A DNA stretch of 64,000 bases from Candidatus Sulfotelmatobacter sp. GTDB taxonomy: Bacteria; Acidobacteriota; Terriglobia; Terriglobales; Acidobacteriaceae. This document shows, in pieces, positions 9,221 through 17,529 of the stretch. Location: positions 1 through 64,000 of the forward strand of contig JAOAPI010000050.1 in assembly GCA_025462865.1 (NCBI GenBank). Direction: 5' to 3'. The number at the start of each line of letters is the position of its first letter. Position 1 is the first letter of the stretch. A program made the translations under genes and the position numbers. The notes beneath the pieces are model-generated. The model was not told where the DNA came from. It made no database searches and saw only the letters and a list, made by a program, of their open reading frames with translations.

Positions 9221-10798
9221 CTATTCCCACTCGATTGTTCCCGGCGGCTTAGACGTAACGTCATAGACAACGCGGTTCACACCTTTCACTTCATTCACGA
9301 TCCGAGTGGAGATTATCTTCAATACTTCGTGGGGTAAGGGCACCCAGTCGGCGGTCATGCCGTCCTCGGAACTGACGGCGCGGATGGCGCAGGTATAGGC
9401 GTAGGTGCGCATATCGCCCATGACTCCGACCGACATTATTGGCAGGAGCACGGCAAATGACTGCCAGACTTTGGTGTAGAGGCCGGCATTTTTTATTTCG
9501 GTGACGACGATGTCGTCGCACTCGCGCAGCAGGGCGAGGCGCGCGGGCGTAACTTCTCCGAGGACGCGGACGGCGAGGCCGGGACCGGGGAAAGGCTGGC
9601 GCTGCAGAATTTCTTCGGGCATGCCGAGGTCGCGGCCGATTTTGCGGACTTCGTCCTTGAATAGATCTTTGAGAGGCTCGATCAGCTTGAGCTTCATTTT
9701 TTCCGGCAGGCCCCCGACGTTGTGATGCGACTTAATCACCTGCGACGGGCCGCGGACCGAGCGCGATTCGATTACGTCGGGATAAAGCGTTCCCTGCACC
9801 AGCCACTTCACTTTCCCCTCGGTTTTTTCGATGCGGCGGGCTTCCCTCTCGAAGACTTTGATGAATTCGTTGCCGATGATCTTGCGCTTCTTTTCAGGAT
9901 CAGTGACGCCTTTAAGTTTTTTTAGAAAGCGATCGGTGGCGTCGACGGCGTCGAGATGAAGGCCGAGCTTGTCGCGGAGAGTTTTCTGAACTTTCTCGAA
10001 TTCGTTTTTTCGGAGAACGCCGTTATTTACGAAGATGCAGGTCAAGCGGGACTTGCCTTTTTTGTCGCGCAGGGCGCGATCGACGAGGACGGCTGCAACG
10101 GAGGAATCGACGCCGCCCGAGAGGGCGCAGATGGCGCGTCCGGTGCCGACTTGTTGTTTGACCTGGGCGATGGTGGAGTCGATGAAGTGTTGCGGCGTCC
10201 ATGTGGGTTTTGCGCCGCAGATCTGGAAAATGAAGTTGCGCAGGATTTCTGTGCCGTTCCGTGTGTGGTGAACTTCAGGATGAAACTGCACCGCGAACCA
10301 ATTTCTGGCGACGTTCTGAATGCCGGCGACGGCGTGTGCGGTTTTTGCGGTGAGCTCAAATCCGGGAGGGAGTTCGAGGGCCTCGTCGCCGTGAGACATC
10401 CAGACGGGCTGGCGCTTTGCGAGTCCTTTGAAGAGCTTTGAATCCGCGACGATGTCGATTTCGGCGTGGCCGTATTCGCGTTTCTGCGCGGGACGGACTT
10501 TTCCGCCCAGCGTGTGCACCATGAATTGCAGGCCGTAGCAGATGCCGAGGACGGGAACTCCAAGTTCGAAGATGCGAGGGTCAGCCGGAGGGGCATCTTT
10601 ATCGTAGACCGACCACGGGGCGCCGGAGAGGACGATACCAAGCGGCGCGTAGGTCTTTAGTTCGCTTAGCGAGGCCGTGCAGGGGAGTACGACGGAGAAA
10701 ACATTCTGTTCACGGATGCGACGAGCGATCAGCTGGGTGTATTGCGCGCCGAAGTCGAGGATGACGATGGATTGCGCGAGTGGGGATTGGGATTCCAC
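9221..10798 (-). CDS. guaA: GMP synthase (glutamine-hydrolysing)
   Basis: Converts XMP to GMP with ATP and glutamine in the cytoplasm, the last step of guanine nucleotide synthesis. The N-terminal class-I amidotransferase is complete: [19 protein letters not shown], the nucleophile Cys in LGICYGLQ and the His/Glu pair in FHPEVHHT. The ATP-pyrophosphatase domain has the PP-loop [12 protein letters not shown], and the C-terminal dimerisation domain ends in PPGTIEWE, the usual end of the family. The frame is open up to an ATG at 10909, but GTG 10798 gives exactly 525 residues, the usual length, and puts the catalytic Cys at 87. I take 10798 as the start; no strong ribosome-binding site is visible there. 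A single-copy housekeeping gene, not obviously in an operon. Confidence 0.95.
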   Translation of the reverse strand: MESQSPLAQSIVILDFGAQYTQLIARRIREQNVFSVVLPCTASLSELKTYAPLGIVLSGAPWSVYDKDAPPADPRIFELGVPVLGICYGLQFMVHTLGGKVRPAQKREYGHAEIDIVADSKLFKGLAKRQPVWMSHGDEALELPPGFELTAKTAHAVAGIQNVARNWFAVQFHPEVHHTRNGTEILRNFIFQICGAKPTWTPQHFIDSTIAQVKQQVGTGRAICALSGGVDSSVAAVLVDRALRDKKGKSRLTCIFVNNGVLRKNEFEKVQKTLRDKLGLHLDAVDATDRFLKKLKGVTDPEKKRKIIGNEFIKVFEREARRIEKTEGKVKWLVQGTLYPDVIESRSVRGPSQVIKSHHNVGGLPEKMKLKLIEPLKDLFKDEVRKIGRDLGMPEEILQRQPFPGPGLAVRVLGEVTPARLALLRECDDIVVTEIKNAGLYTKVWQSFAVLLPIMSVGVMGDMRTYAYTCAIRAVSSEDGMTADWVPLPHEVLKIISTRIVNEVKGVNRVVYDVTSKPPGTIEWE

Positions 10799-10940
10799 GG
10801 ATGAGTTTCTCAGATTGGGGGGATCGTGTAAAGAGAGGCTTCTTTCGGCAAGCTCAGGGCAAGCTGTGAGCTGCATTCGTTCGCGCTCCGCCGCTGTCAC
10901 AGCAGGCATATGTTTTCATGTGGGGCGGTGGGCACCGCAC

Positions 10941-10968
10941 GTAGAGACGTAGCAAGCTATGTCTCTAC
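10941..10968. repeat. 28-bp interspersed palindrome, family A copy 1
   Basis: GTAGAGACGT-AGCAAGCT-ATGTCTCTAC is a near-perfect palindrome in which ten outer bases pair across AGCAAGCT, with one mismatch. Its right arm supplies the TAG stop (10965-10967) of the membrane-protein gene on the minus strand. Related copies lie at 11719, 13268 and 20092. Confidence 0.85.
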
Positions 10969-12110
10969 GACGGAGCATTTGCGATCAGGGGTTGGAGGTC
11001 GCTGAGGATTGGTTCGTCGCGGTCGACTGCGGAGTGCGGCGGACTTTGGCTCATGGATGGGGGCGCGGGCAGAGGTGCGAGTACCGGTGGGGCATCCGGC
11101 ATTTCCGCGATGCAGAGGTATCCCGCAAGGCGCGCAATATAAAGCCAGTCAACAATCGCGAAATAGGCGAGCGTCAAGAGAATGACAACGGCAATGACCA
11201 GACGCGGCGGAACGAACTGAATGAAAGCCAAAGGTAAGGACACGGCAGTGCCAGCAATGCTTAGGGCAACGAGGTGCGCCACGCCGGTCCAGGTGCTCAC
11301 GGCAAGGACAGATCCCACGTGCTCGCGAAAAAAGGTGACAGCTGTGGAGAGCGCGTCCGCTGCGTTTTCGGCATCGCGAACCACGAATATGGACGCCAGC
11401 GACAGCAACCAGTTTAGGGCGGGCCACACGATGCAGATCAAGGCGGCGAATGGCAGAAACAAAATAAAGGCCAGACCGGGCCGTGGGTTTGCAGCGGGCG
11501 AGGCGAAGCCAGCCAGCGTTGCCGCGCCGATGAAAGCGAGGATTGCCGCCAGCGAGACAGCAACCCGCAGGAAGTTAAGAACGGCCAGGGAGCGAAGAGG
11601 GATGGAGTCAGAAAAATCTGGAGAGACGCTGGTTGTGTATTCGAGCGCAGTCCCGTTGGCTGTCCCAGGCACGACCGTGTCTGCGTCACCTTCAACGACG
11701 GCAGTAGGCGGGGCGGACGCAGAGACGTTGCGAGCAACGTCTCTACGGAAAGAGTTGCGGAAGTAATCGAGGAGGGCGCGGACTGTGGCCGCGCGGCCGA
11801 TCGATGCGGCGATGATCCAGAGCAGAACGAGCGCCAGACATCCCAGCAGGGTCGCAAAGACAGCGCGATTCAGGCTGCCGTGAAAGATGTGGGAGATGGC
11901 TTTACCCACCAGCAGCGGTTGTCCGGTGCCGAGGAGGGTTGCGTCTCCGTGAGTTACCGGCAAAGTGTTGAGAAATTCGAAGAGCGAAAAAAGAAATAAC
12001 GCGCTGGCGACGGCTCCGACTGTCCAGCGCCACGCGATTTCGGCGAAGGTGACAGAGGGACAGCGGAACGCGGCGCGGAAGCCTTCGAGAGTGGGAGACG
12101 GAACGGACAT
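10965..12110 (-). CDS. polytopic membrane protein of unknown function
   Basis: A 381-residue protein with about six hydrophobic spans: ALFLFSLFEFL, LGCLALVLLWIIAASIG, AVSLAAILAFIGAATLAGF, LAFILFLPFAALICIVW, VAHLVALSIAGTAVSLPL and LVIAVVILLTLAYFAIVDWLY. A cytoplasmic or periplasmic loop (FRRDVARNVSAS...) is encoded by an inserted family A palindrome. The C-terminus is proline-rich and then acidic (VDRDEPILSDLQPL). No known transporter or enzyme motif is visible. It lies upstream of guaA on the same strand, about 166 bases away, with another palindrome copy between them. Start ATG 12110 is the first in the frame and is reasonable. Confidence 0.65.
   Translation of the reverse strand: MSVPSPTLEGFRAAFRCPSVTFAEIAWRWTVGAVASALFLFSLFEFLNTLPVTHGDATLLGTGQPLLVGKAISHIFHGSLNRAVFATLLGCLALVLLWIIAASIGRAATVRALLDYFRNSFRRDVARNVSASAPPTAVVEGDADTVVPGTANGTALEYTTSVSPDFSDSIPLRSLAVLNFLRVAVSLAAILAFIGAATLAGFASPAANPRPGLAFILFLPFAALICIVWPALNWLLSLASIFVVRDAENAADALSTAVTFFREHVGSVLAVSTWTGVAHLVALSIAGTAVSLPLAFIQFVPPRLVIAVVILLTLAYFAIVDWLYIARLAGYLCIAEMPDAPPVLAPLPAPPSMSQSPPHSAVDRDEPILSDLQPLIANAPS
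11719..11746. repeat. 28-bp interspersed palindrome, family A copy 2 (inside coding sequence)
   Basis: GCAGAGACGTTGCGAGCAAC continues into GTCTCTAC, the same element as at 10941. It lies wholly inside the membrane-protein gene and, read on the minus strand, encodes RRDVARNVSA without breaking the frame. Confidence 0.85.
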
Positions 12111-12278
12111 TTACGGTTACTCGCAACTAGGATACCGCACGCGAAAGCACGCAAGCTGGAATCGGGATGCGAATCGGATTATTAAGATACATCTCCTAAT
12201 AAAACTTTACACATATCGCGAATGATATCTGCACCCTGCGGCAAAGGGATGCATCTGTCACAGTAGGAGAAAATAAAA

Positions 12279-12638
12279 ATGAAATTTGTAAGATACTTTG
12301 CCTCTTTTGCCATCGTAACGTTGCTTCTGTCAGCGGGCGCGTTTGCCAAAGATAATCATTCCGGAAACTTCACACTGCCTGAGACAGTGCGAGTTGGTTC
12401 TACCATACTGGAGGCCGGCGAGTATAAGGCCGAATGGAATGGACCAGCCGACAACCTAAAGGTCGACATTCTGCGAAATGGAAAAGTCGTGGCGACAGCG
12501 GAGGGAACCATCAAAGATTTGGGGCAGCCGTCCTCTTACAATGCGGTTACCACGAAGATGATGCCGGACAACAGCAAAACATTGGACGAGATCGACTTCA
12601 ATAAGCGGTCAGAAGCTCTGATCTTTGCAGGAGAGTAA
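12279..12638 (+). CDS. small secreted conserved hypothetical protein
   Basis: A 119-residue protein with a classic signal peptide (KFVRYFASFAIVTLLLSAG, cleaved after AFA). The mature part is a single small beta-rich domain (FTLPETVRVGSTILEAGEYKAEW, VDILRNGKVVATAEG) of a type common in acidobacterial secretomes; its function is unknown. AGGAG about ten bases before ATG 12279 supports the start. A strong intrinsic terminator follows 34 bases after the stop, so this is probably a single-gene unit. The AT-rich 168 bases upstream are the likely promoter region. Confidence 0.7.
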   Translation: MKFVRYFASFAIVTLLLSAGAFAKDNHSGNFTLPETVRVGSTILEAGEYKAEWNGPADNLKVDILRNGKVVATAEGTIKDLGQPSSYNAVTTKMMPDNSKTLDEIDFNKRSEALIFAGE

Positions 12639-12672
12639 GCAGAGGCTTTGACGACTCAGCAATTCATCAGGC

Positions 12673-12699
12673 GGGCTCGTTCCGGCGAGCCCGTTTTTT
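12673..12699 (+). terminator. rho-independent terminator
   Basis: GGGCTCG (12673-12679) pairs with CGAGCCC (12686-12692) over a six-base loop and is followed by G and six Ts. It terminates the small secreted gene ending at 12638 and also separates it from the convergent leuS. Confidence 0.9.
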
Positions 12700-12713
12700 A
12701 TTTACATGAGCCT

Positions 12714-15323
12714 TTACTTCACAACGATATTTACAAGTTTTCCGGGGACAAAGATCTTCTTCACAAGCTGCTTGCCTGCGATGAAGGATTGCACTTTTTC
12801 GTCGGCGAGAGCGCGTTCGAGAACTAGACTCTCGGGCGCATCGGCGGGCACACTGATGCGACTGCGTAGCTTGCCGTTGATCTGCACGGGGATTACGAGC
12901 TCTTCTTCTTTGGCAAGAGCTGCGTCGTATTTTGGCCAGCGCGCTTTGAGAAGGTTTTCCTTTTCGCCGAGCATCTCCCAGAGTTCGTGAGCGAGGTAGG
13001 GGGCGAAGGGGGCGAGGAGTAGAACGAGGCTGCGCTGGACTTCGGCGAGGAGAATTTGCGTTCCGTCCGGACTTGTTTCGCTGGCGGGCGAGGGCGCTCG
13101 CCCCACACCTTGAATTTCTTCGTAGGCGTAGAGGGCGTTGACCAATTCCATAATGGCGGAGATGCAGGTATTGAAGTGCCAGCGGCCCTGGAAATCGTCA
13201 GTGACGCGCTTGATGGTTTGGTGGAGCTTGCGACGGATTTGTCTGGCCTCGGGTGAGAGTGGCGGCGGCAGAGACGTTGCAAGCGACGTCTCTACAGAGG
13301 TAGTCGACGTGATCCCGGCATTTCTGATTACGAAGCGGTAGACGCGGGCGAGAAATTTTCGGATGCCTTCGATACCGCTGTCCTGCCAGTCGAGGTCACG
13401 GTCGGGGGGAGCGGCGAAGAGACTGTAGAGGCGGGCGGCGTCGGCGCCGTAGCGGGCGACCATTTCGTCGGGGCTGACGACGTTACCGCGGCTCTTTGAC
13501 ATCTTCGCGCCCTCCTTGATCACCATGCCTTGAGTAAAAAGACGTTTGATGGGTTCATCGTTGGTGATGAGGCCGAGGTCGCGCATGAACTTCGTCCAGA
13601 AGCGCGAGTAGATAAGGTGGAGGATGGCGTGCTCCACGCCGCCAATGTACTGGTCGATGGGAAACCAATATTGCGCGATCTTCGAATCGAACGGGGCGCG
13701 GTCGTTGTGCGCGTCGGTGTAACGGTAAAAGTACCAGGACGAGTCGACGAAGGTGTCCATGGTGTCGGTTTCGCGGCGCGCGGGACCGCCGCACTTGGGA
13801 CAAGTCGCGTTGACGAAGTCCGGTAAACTGCCGAGCGGCGAGCCGACGGCGTGGGCGATATCGACAGCTTCGGGCAAGATGACGGGTAAATCTTTTTCCG
13901 GCACCGGAACGATGCCATCTTTTTCGCAGTAGATCATGGGGATGGGCGTGCCCCAGTAACGCTGGCGGGAAATTCCCCAGTCTTTCAAGCGATAAGTAAT
14001 GGTGGCTTTGCCAAAGCCGTTTTCCTCGGCGAGGGCGGACAATTTCTTGATAGCGTCGGCACAATCGAGGCCGCCGTATGGTCCGGAATTAATGAGCATG
14101 CCCTCGTGTCCGATGTAGGGCAGTGGAGGCTCGGTCGCGGTTTCTTCGGGATCGTTGGCGAGAGGAAGAATCACGAGACGGATTTCGAGTTTATATTTCT
14201 TGGCGAATTCATGGTCGCGCTCGTCGTGCGCGGGCACGCTCATGATGGCGCCGGTGCCGTAGTCCATGAGGATGTAGTTGGCCACCCAGATGGGAATTTT
14301 TTCGTGGTTGAAGGGATTGACGGCGTAGCGTCCGGTGAAGACGCCGTGCTTTTCGATTTCCCCGATGTCGCCGACTTCTCGAGCTTTGCGCTGCTCCGCG
14401 ATGAGTTCGTCTACTTTGGCGCGGAGATCAGGATTGGATGCGGTGAGGTCGGCGATGAGTGAGTGCTGCGGGGCGAGCTGGACAGAGGTCGCGCCGAAGA
14501 TGGTATCGACGCGCGTGGTGAATACGCTAATGGTGGAACCGGCGGGACCGGCGGGACCATCAAGTTTGAAATCGACGAGCGTGCCTTCGCTGCGGCCAAT
14601 CCAATTGCGCTGCATGGTGCGAACTTTTTCCGGCCAGCCGTCGAGCTTGTCGAGATCGCGCAATAATTCATCCGCATATTTGGTAATGCGGAGGAACCAC
14701 TGCTCAAGTTCGCGCTGCTCGACAAGGGTGTCTTCGTGACGCCAGCAGCGTCCGTTGACGACTTGCTCGTTGGCGAGCACGGTGCAGCATTTGGGGCACC
14801 AGTTGACTCTGCTCTTTTTTCGATAGGCCAGACCCTTCTCGTAGAACTTGAGAAAGAACCACTGGTTCCAGCGGTAGTAGTCGGGCAGGCAGGTGGTGAC
14901 TTCGCGGGACCAGTCGTAGGCGAAGCCGAGGCGCTTCATCTGCGCCTTCATTTTGGCGATGTTGCCGAGGGTCCATTGGCGGGGCGGCGTGTTGTTCTGG
15001 ATAGCAGCGTTTTCGGCGGGAAGGCCGAAGGAATCCCATCCCATGGGATGGAGAACGTTGTAGTCGTTCATCCACATGTAGCGCGCGAGCGCGTCTCCGA
15101 TGGCGTAGTTGCGGACGTGACCCATGTGCAACGCGCCGGAAGGATAGGGAAGCATTTCGAGGACGTAGTATTTCTTTTTTGTCGAGTCGCGGTCGGCGGC
15201 GTAAAGGCTTAAGTCGTTCTGCCAGCGAGTGAACCATTTGGTTTCGACGCGCTGGGGATCGTAGCGCTCGTCGTTCGGACGATCGCTGGTGGTGGGTTCC
15301 TCCTGGGTCTTATCCTGCGGCAT
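12714..15323 (-). CDS. leuS: leucine-tRNA ligase with two repeat-derived inserts
   Basis: Charges tRNA-Leu with leucine in the cytoplasm. Class-I signatures are intact: the HIGH motif HMGH at residues about 66-69 within PYPSGALHMGHVRNY, and KMSKS near residue 605 (GAKMSKSRGNVVSPDEM). The CP1 editing domain, the zinc-like CPKC segments (WCPKCCTVL, CPKCGGPA) and the C-terminal VNIVVK tail are present. The frame is open to 15407, but ATG 15323 (MPQDKTQEE) or 15362 are more likely starts; neither has a clear ribosome-binding site. Two stretches are unusual. Residues about 676-685 (VETSLATSL) come from a family A palindrome and about 738-746 (GRAPSPA) from a family B palindrome. Both lie in the poorly conserved parts flanking the anticodon-binding helices. 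It is last in a minus-strand run nfo - unknown - leuS. Confidence 0.95.
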   Translation of the reverse strand: MPQDKTQEEPTTSDRPNDERYDPQRVETKWFTRWQNDLSLYAADRDSTKKKYYVLEMLPYPSGALHMGHVRNYAIGDALARYMWMNDYNVLHPMGWDSFGLPAENAAIQNNTPPRQWTLGNIAKMKAQMKRLGFAYDWSREVTTCLPDYYRWNQWFFLKFYEKGLAYRKKSRVNWCPKCCTVLANEQVVNGRCWRHEDTLVEQRELEQWFLRITKYADELLRDLDKLDGWPEKVRTMQRNWIGRSEGTLVDFKLDGPAGPAGSTISVFTTRVDTIFGATSVQLAPQHSLIADLTASNPDLRAKVDELIAEQRKAREVGDIGEIEKHGVFTGRYAVNPFNHEKIPIWVANYILMDYGTGAIMSVPAHDERDHEFAKKYKLEIRLVILPLANDPEETATEPPLPYIGHEGMLINSGPYGGLDCADAIKKLSALAEENGFGKATITYRLKDWGISRQRYWGTPIPMIYCEKDGIVPVPEKDLPVILPEAVDIAHAVGSPLGSLPDFVNATCPKCGGPARRETDTMDTFVDSSWYFYRYTDAHNDRAPFDSKIAQYWFPIDQYIGGVEHAILHLIYSRFWTKFMRDLGLITNDEPIKRLFTQGMVIKEGAKMSKSRGNVVSPDEMVARYGADAARLYSLFAAPPDRDLDWQDSGIEGIRKFLARVYRFVIRNAGITSTTSVETSLATSLPPPLSPEARQIRRKLHQTIKRVTDDFQGRWHFNTCISAIMELVNALYAYEEIQGVGRAPSPASETSPDGTQILLAEVQRSLVLLLAPFAPYLAHELWEMLGEKENLLKARWPKYDAALAKEEELVIPVQINGKLRSRISVPADAPESLVLERALADEKVQSFIAGKQLVKKIFVPGKLVNIVVK
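13084..13108. repeat. interspersed palindrome, family B copy 1 (inside leuS)
   Basis: GCGGGCGAGGGCGCTCGCCC followed by CACAC. GGGCGAG (13086-13092) pairs with CTCGCCC (13097-13103). On the minus strand it encodes VGRAPSPA in LeuS, just after the helix ending YEEIQG. Related copies are at 37673 and 51010. Confidence 0.75.
13268..13295. repeat. 28-bp interspersed palindrome, family A copy 3 (inside leuS)
   Basis: GCAGAGACGTTGCAAGCGAC continues into GTCTCTAC. It keeps the leuS frame open and encodes VETSLATSL, a different reading frame of the element from the one used in the membrane protein at 11719. Confidence 0.85.
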
Positions 15324-15469
15324 AAGAAGGTAGGGGTAAACCTTAGATTTTACAATGACCATGGGAAAGCGTGTAAGAAGAACGTTCTGGGTAGTGGAAA
15401 CCCCCAAAAACCCTTAACCACAGGGGACACGAAGGTTCACGAAGAGAAGCGTTTTACGCCTGGCCTTAG

Positions 15470-16441
15470 CTATCTTCTCGGCGAGCGTGATGATACCTGC
15501 TTTTTTAGTTTGTTGTAGTCGCGGGCGTAGGTGCGGAGGCCGTATTGGGGGGTGCTTTTGGTGTAGCCGGCGACGAGTTGGTCCTGATAGTGATCGAGGA
15601 AAAAATCGAAGGGATCGGCGGGGTCCATATCGATCATGATGAGATCTGCGTCGTGCATGGTGAGTTTGCCGAAGCGCATGTCGCTGTGGCGGAAAGCCAT
15701 ATAGTTGCCGGGCTGTTTCGCGGCGAAGTTTGCGGGCTGGGGCGAGCCGAAGGTCAGGACGATGTCGTTGCCTTGAAGGCGAACGGCAGTCACCTTTCCC
15801 TGAATGTGCGGCGGGGGAAGTATCTGCTCGGAGTCGAGGATGAGGTCATCCTTCTCGGCTGTTATGCCGTGAACTTTCTTGGTATCGATTAGGTCGGCTA
15901 TGTCGATACCCAGCAAATCCATGAGACCTTTCACGGGCAGATGCGCGGCCTTGACGTGGTCACTGTGGACACGGATTCGGCCGTCCGGGTCGGCGGAGAG
16001 TGTTCCCACGGTTTCAAAAGCGACATTCGCTTTCTGCGGCAGCTTGCCTTTCATGATCAGCTGATTGTTCTTGCCCTCGATGCTGAGATGCTTGATGGGA
16101 GCATCGGAGGAGGAAAAAACATTTTCGTTCAACACCTGGGCAAGCGCGTTGTAGCTGATGGAAATCTCGGCGTAATTGAGGCGGAGATTGAAGGAGTTCT
16201 TGTCGTCGAAGAACACGGTTGCTCCAGATTTCGTAGGGATGAGTTGTCCCTGCAGCTCCGCGATATGCACGGCAACCGGCTCGGAGTAATGGTAGGTAAC
16301 GTTCTTCATTGCGAAATCGACGGCGTGAGTGTCGGGCGCTTCCGGAGATTGAGACGCGACGGTGAGCAGGGGAATGCATAGGAGGGCGAAGAACATCAAC
16401 GAAAGAAAGATTCGGCACCAGACCTTGGCAGTCATGGGCAA
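15470..16441 (-). CDS. secreted hypothetical protein
   Basis: A 323-residue protein with an N-terminal signal peptide (VWCRIFLSLMFFALLCIPLL). The rest is a beta-rich amphipathic chain with alternating polar and hydrophobic residues (LRLNYAEISISYNALAQVL, LSIEGKNNQLIMKGKL, VTAVRLQGNDIVLTFG). The pattern recalls lipid-binding DUF2993/LmeA-type domains, but this is only a resemblance. No catalytic motif is seen. It lies between nfo (46 bases upstream) and leuS (about 146 bases downstream) on the same strand, so co-transcription is possible. ATG 16441 is reasonable. Confidence 0.6.
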   Translation of the reverse strand: MPMTAKVWCRIFLSLMFFALLCIPLLTVASQSPEAPDTHAVDFAMKNVTYHYSEPVAVHIAELQGQLIPTKSGATVFFDDKNSFNLRLNYAEISISYNALAQVLNENVFSSSDAPIKHLSIEGKNNQLIMKGKLPQKANVAFETVGTLSADPDGRIRVHSDHVKAAHLPVKGLMDLLGIDIADLIDTKKVHGITAEKDDLILDSEQILPPPHIQGKVTAVRLQGNDIVLTFGSPQPANFAAKQPGNYMAFRHSDMRFGKLTMHDADLIMIDMDPADPFDFFLDHYQDQLVAGYTKSTPQYGLRTYARDYNKLKKQVSSRSPRR

Positions 16442-16486
16442 TAGGATGCCACAAAGCTAAGCGACGCGATGCTAAAGCATGCGAGG

Positions 16487-17410
16487 TTATGCCACCAGCT
16501 TCTTTAAGGCTTCGACGTTGCGGCGATCGTCGCCGGGCTGGTCGATGGGAGTTTCGGCGATGAAGGCGGCGTGGGCGAGGCGGAGATCGTTGAGGAGGAT
16601 GCGGAATGGCGCAAGGCCAATGGTTCCCTTCCCGATGTGCTGGTGGCGGTCGAGTTTGGATCCGCGGGCGGCTTTGGCGTCGTTGCAGTGCATCACTTTT
16701 ACGTTGTTCAGGCCGATGGTGGCGTCGAGATGCTGCAGGGTTTGATAAATGCCGTCTTCGCTAACGATGTCGTAACCGGCGACGTGAGTATGGCAAGTGT
16801 CGATGCAGGCGGCGATGGGGACGATGCCGCGGAGGCGGTCGATGACTTCGGCGACTTGCTCGAAGCTGCCTCCGAGGGAAAATTCGGAGCCGGCGGTGTT
16901 TTCGATGAGGATGGTGAGACCGGCTTGGGCGAGGTCAAGATCCTGGCTAGCGGCGGCGATGGCTGCGGCGGTTTGGAGCAGGCCGGCTTCGCGATCGGCT
17001 CCGCGGAATGAGCCGGGATGGAGAACAAGGTAGTCGGCGCAGACGGCGAGGGCGCGTTCGATTTCTCCGCGAAAGGCTTCGATGGATTTCTTAAGAAATA
17101 ATTCGTTGGCGCTGGCGAGATTCACCAGGTAGTTGGTGTGGATGACCAGCGGCTTGAGGTTGTATTGGGCGCGCAGCTGGAGCATCTGCTCGCAGAGCGG
17201 GTTGCTGAGTTCGTAGGGAGCCCACTGTCGCGGGCTTGTCGAGAAGATCTGGAGAGTATTGCATCCGAGACGGTAGGCGCGTTCGGCGGCGTTGTGAATC
17301 CCTCCGGCGGTGGAGGTGTGGATTCCGATGCGGCGGGAAGTGAGGCGGGGCGGGCGTCTCGGGGCCGAGCGGGCGAGGATGTCTTGTTCGCGGGAGATGA
17401 AACGGGGCAT
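16487..17410 (-). CDS. nfo: deoxyribonuclease IV (apurinic/apyrimidinic endonuclease)
   Basis: Cleaves DNA 5' to abasic sites in base-excision repair, using a trinuclear zinc centre. The AP endonuclease family 2 signatures are all present: HTSTAGGIHNA near the N-terminus, NTLQIFSTSPRQW, VLHPGS, CIDTCHTHVAGYD, KVMHCNDAK and the closing RHQHIGKGTIG. The C-terminal E in FIAETPID supplies another usual zinc ligand. At 307 residues it is slightly longer than the roughly 280-residue core because of an arginine-rich N-terminal extension, so an internal start is possible. It is divergent from aroF with a 119-base shared promoter gap and heads the run toward leuS. Confidence 0.92.
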   Translation of the reverse strand: MPRFISREQDILARSAPRRPPRLTSRRIGIHTSTAGGIHNAAERAYRLGCNTLQIFSTSPRQWAPYELSNPLCEQMLQLRAQYNLKPLVIHTNYLVNLASANELFLKKSIEAFRGEIERALAVCADYLVLHPGSFRGADREAGLLQTAAAIAAASQDLDLAQAGLTILIENTAGSEFSLGGSFEQVAEVIDRLRGIVPIAACIDTCHTHVAGYDIVSEDGIYQTLQHLDATIGLNNVKVMHCNDAKAARGSKLDRHQHIGKGTIGLAPFRILLNDLRLAHAAFIAETPIDQPGDDRRNVEALKKLVA

Positions 17411-17529
17411 AAGGAAAGTATAAAGGGTGGCGATTGATTGGGGATATCGCCGCCCCGTTTGCGATGCAGGAGTGGGCGAAGGTAGACTTGATGGTTGTGT
17501 TCAGGGGTGGCGAAGAGTAAGGAGAGTCC

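Noticed and set aside
10799-10909. N-terminal extension of GuaA
   Set aside because: The 37 extra residues are not GuaA-like; starting at GTG 10798 gives the family's usual 525 residues.
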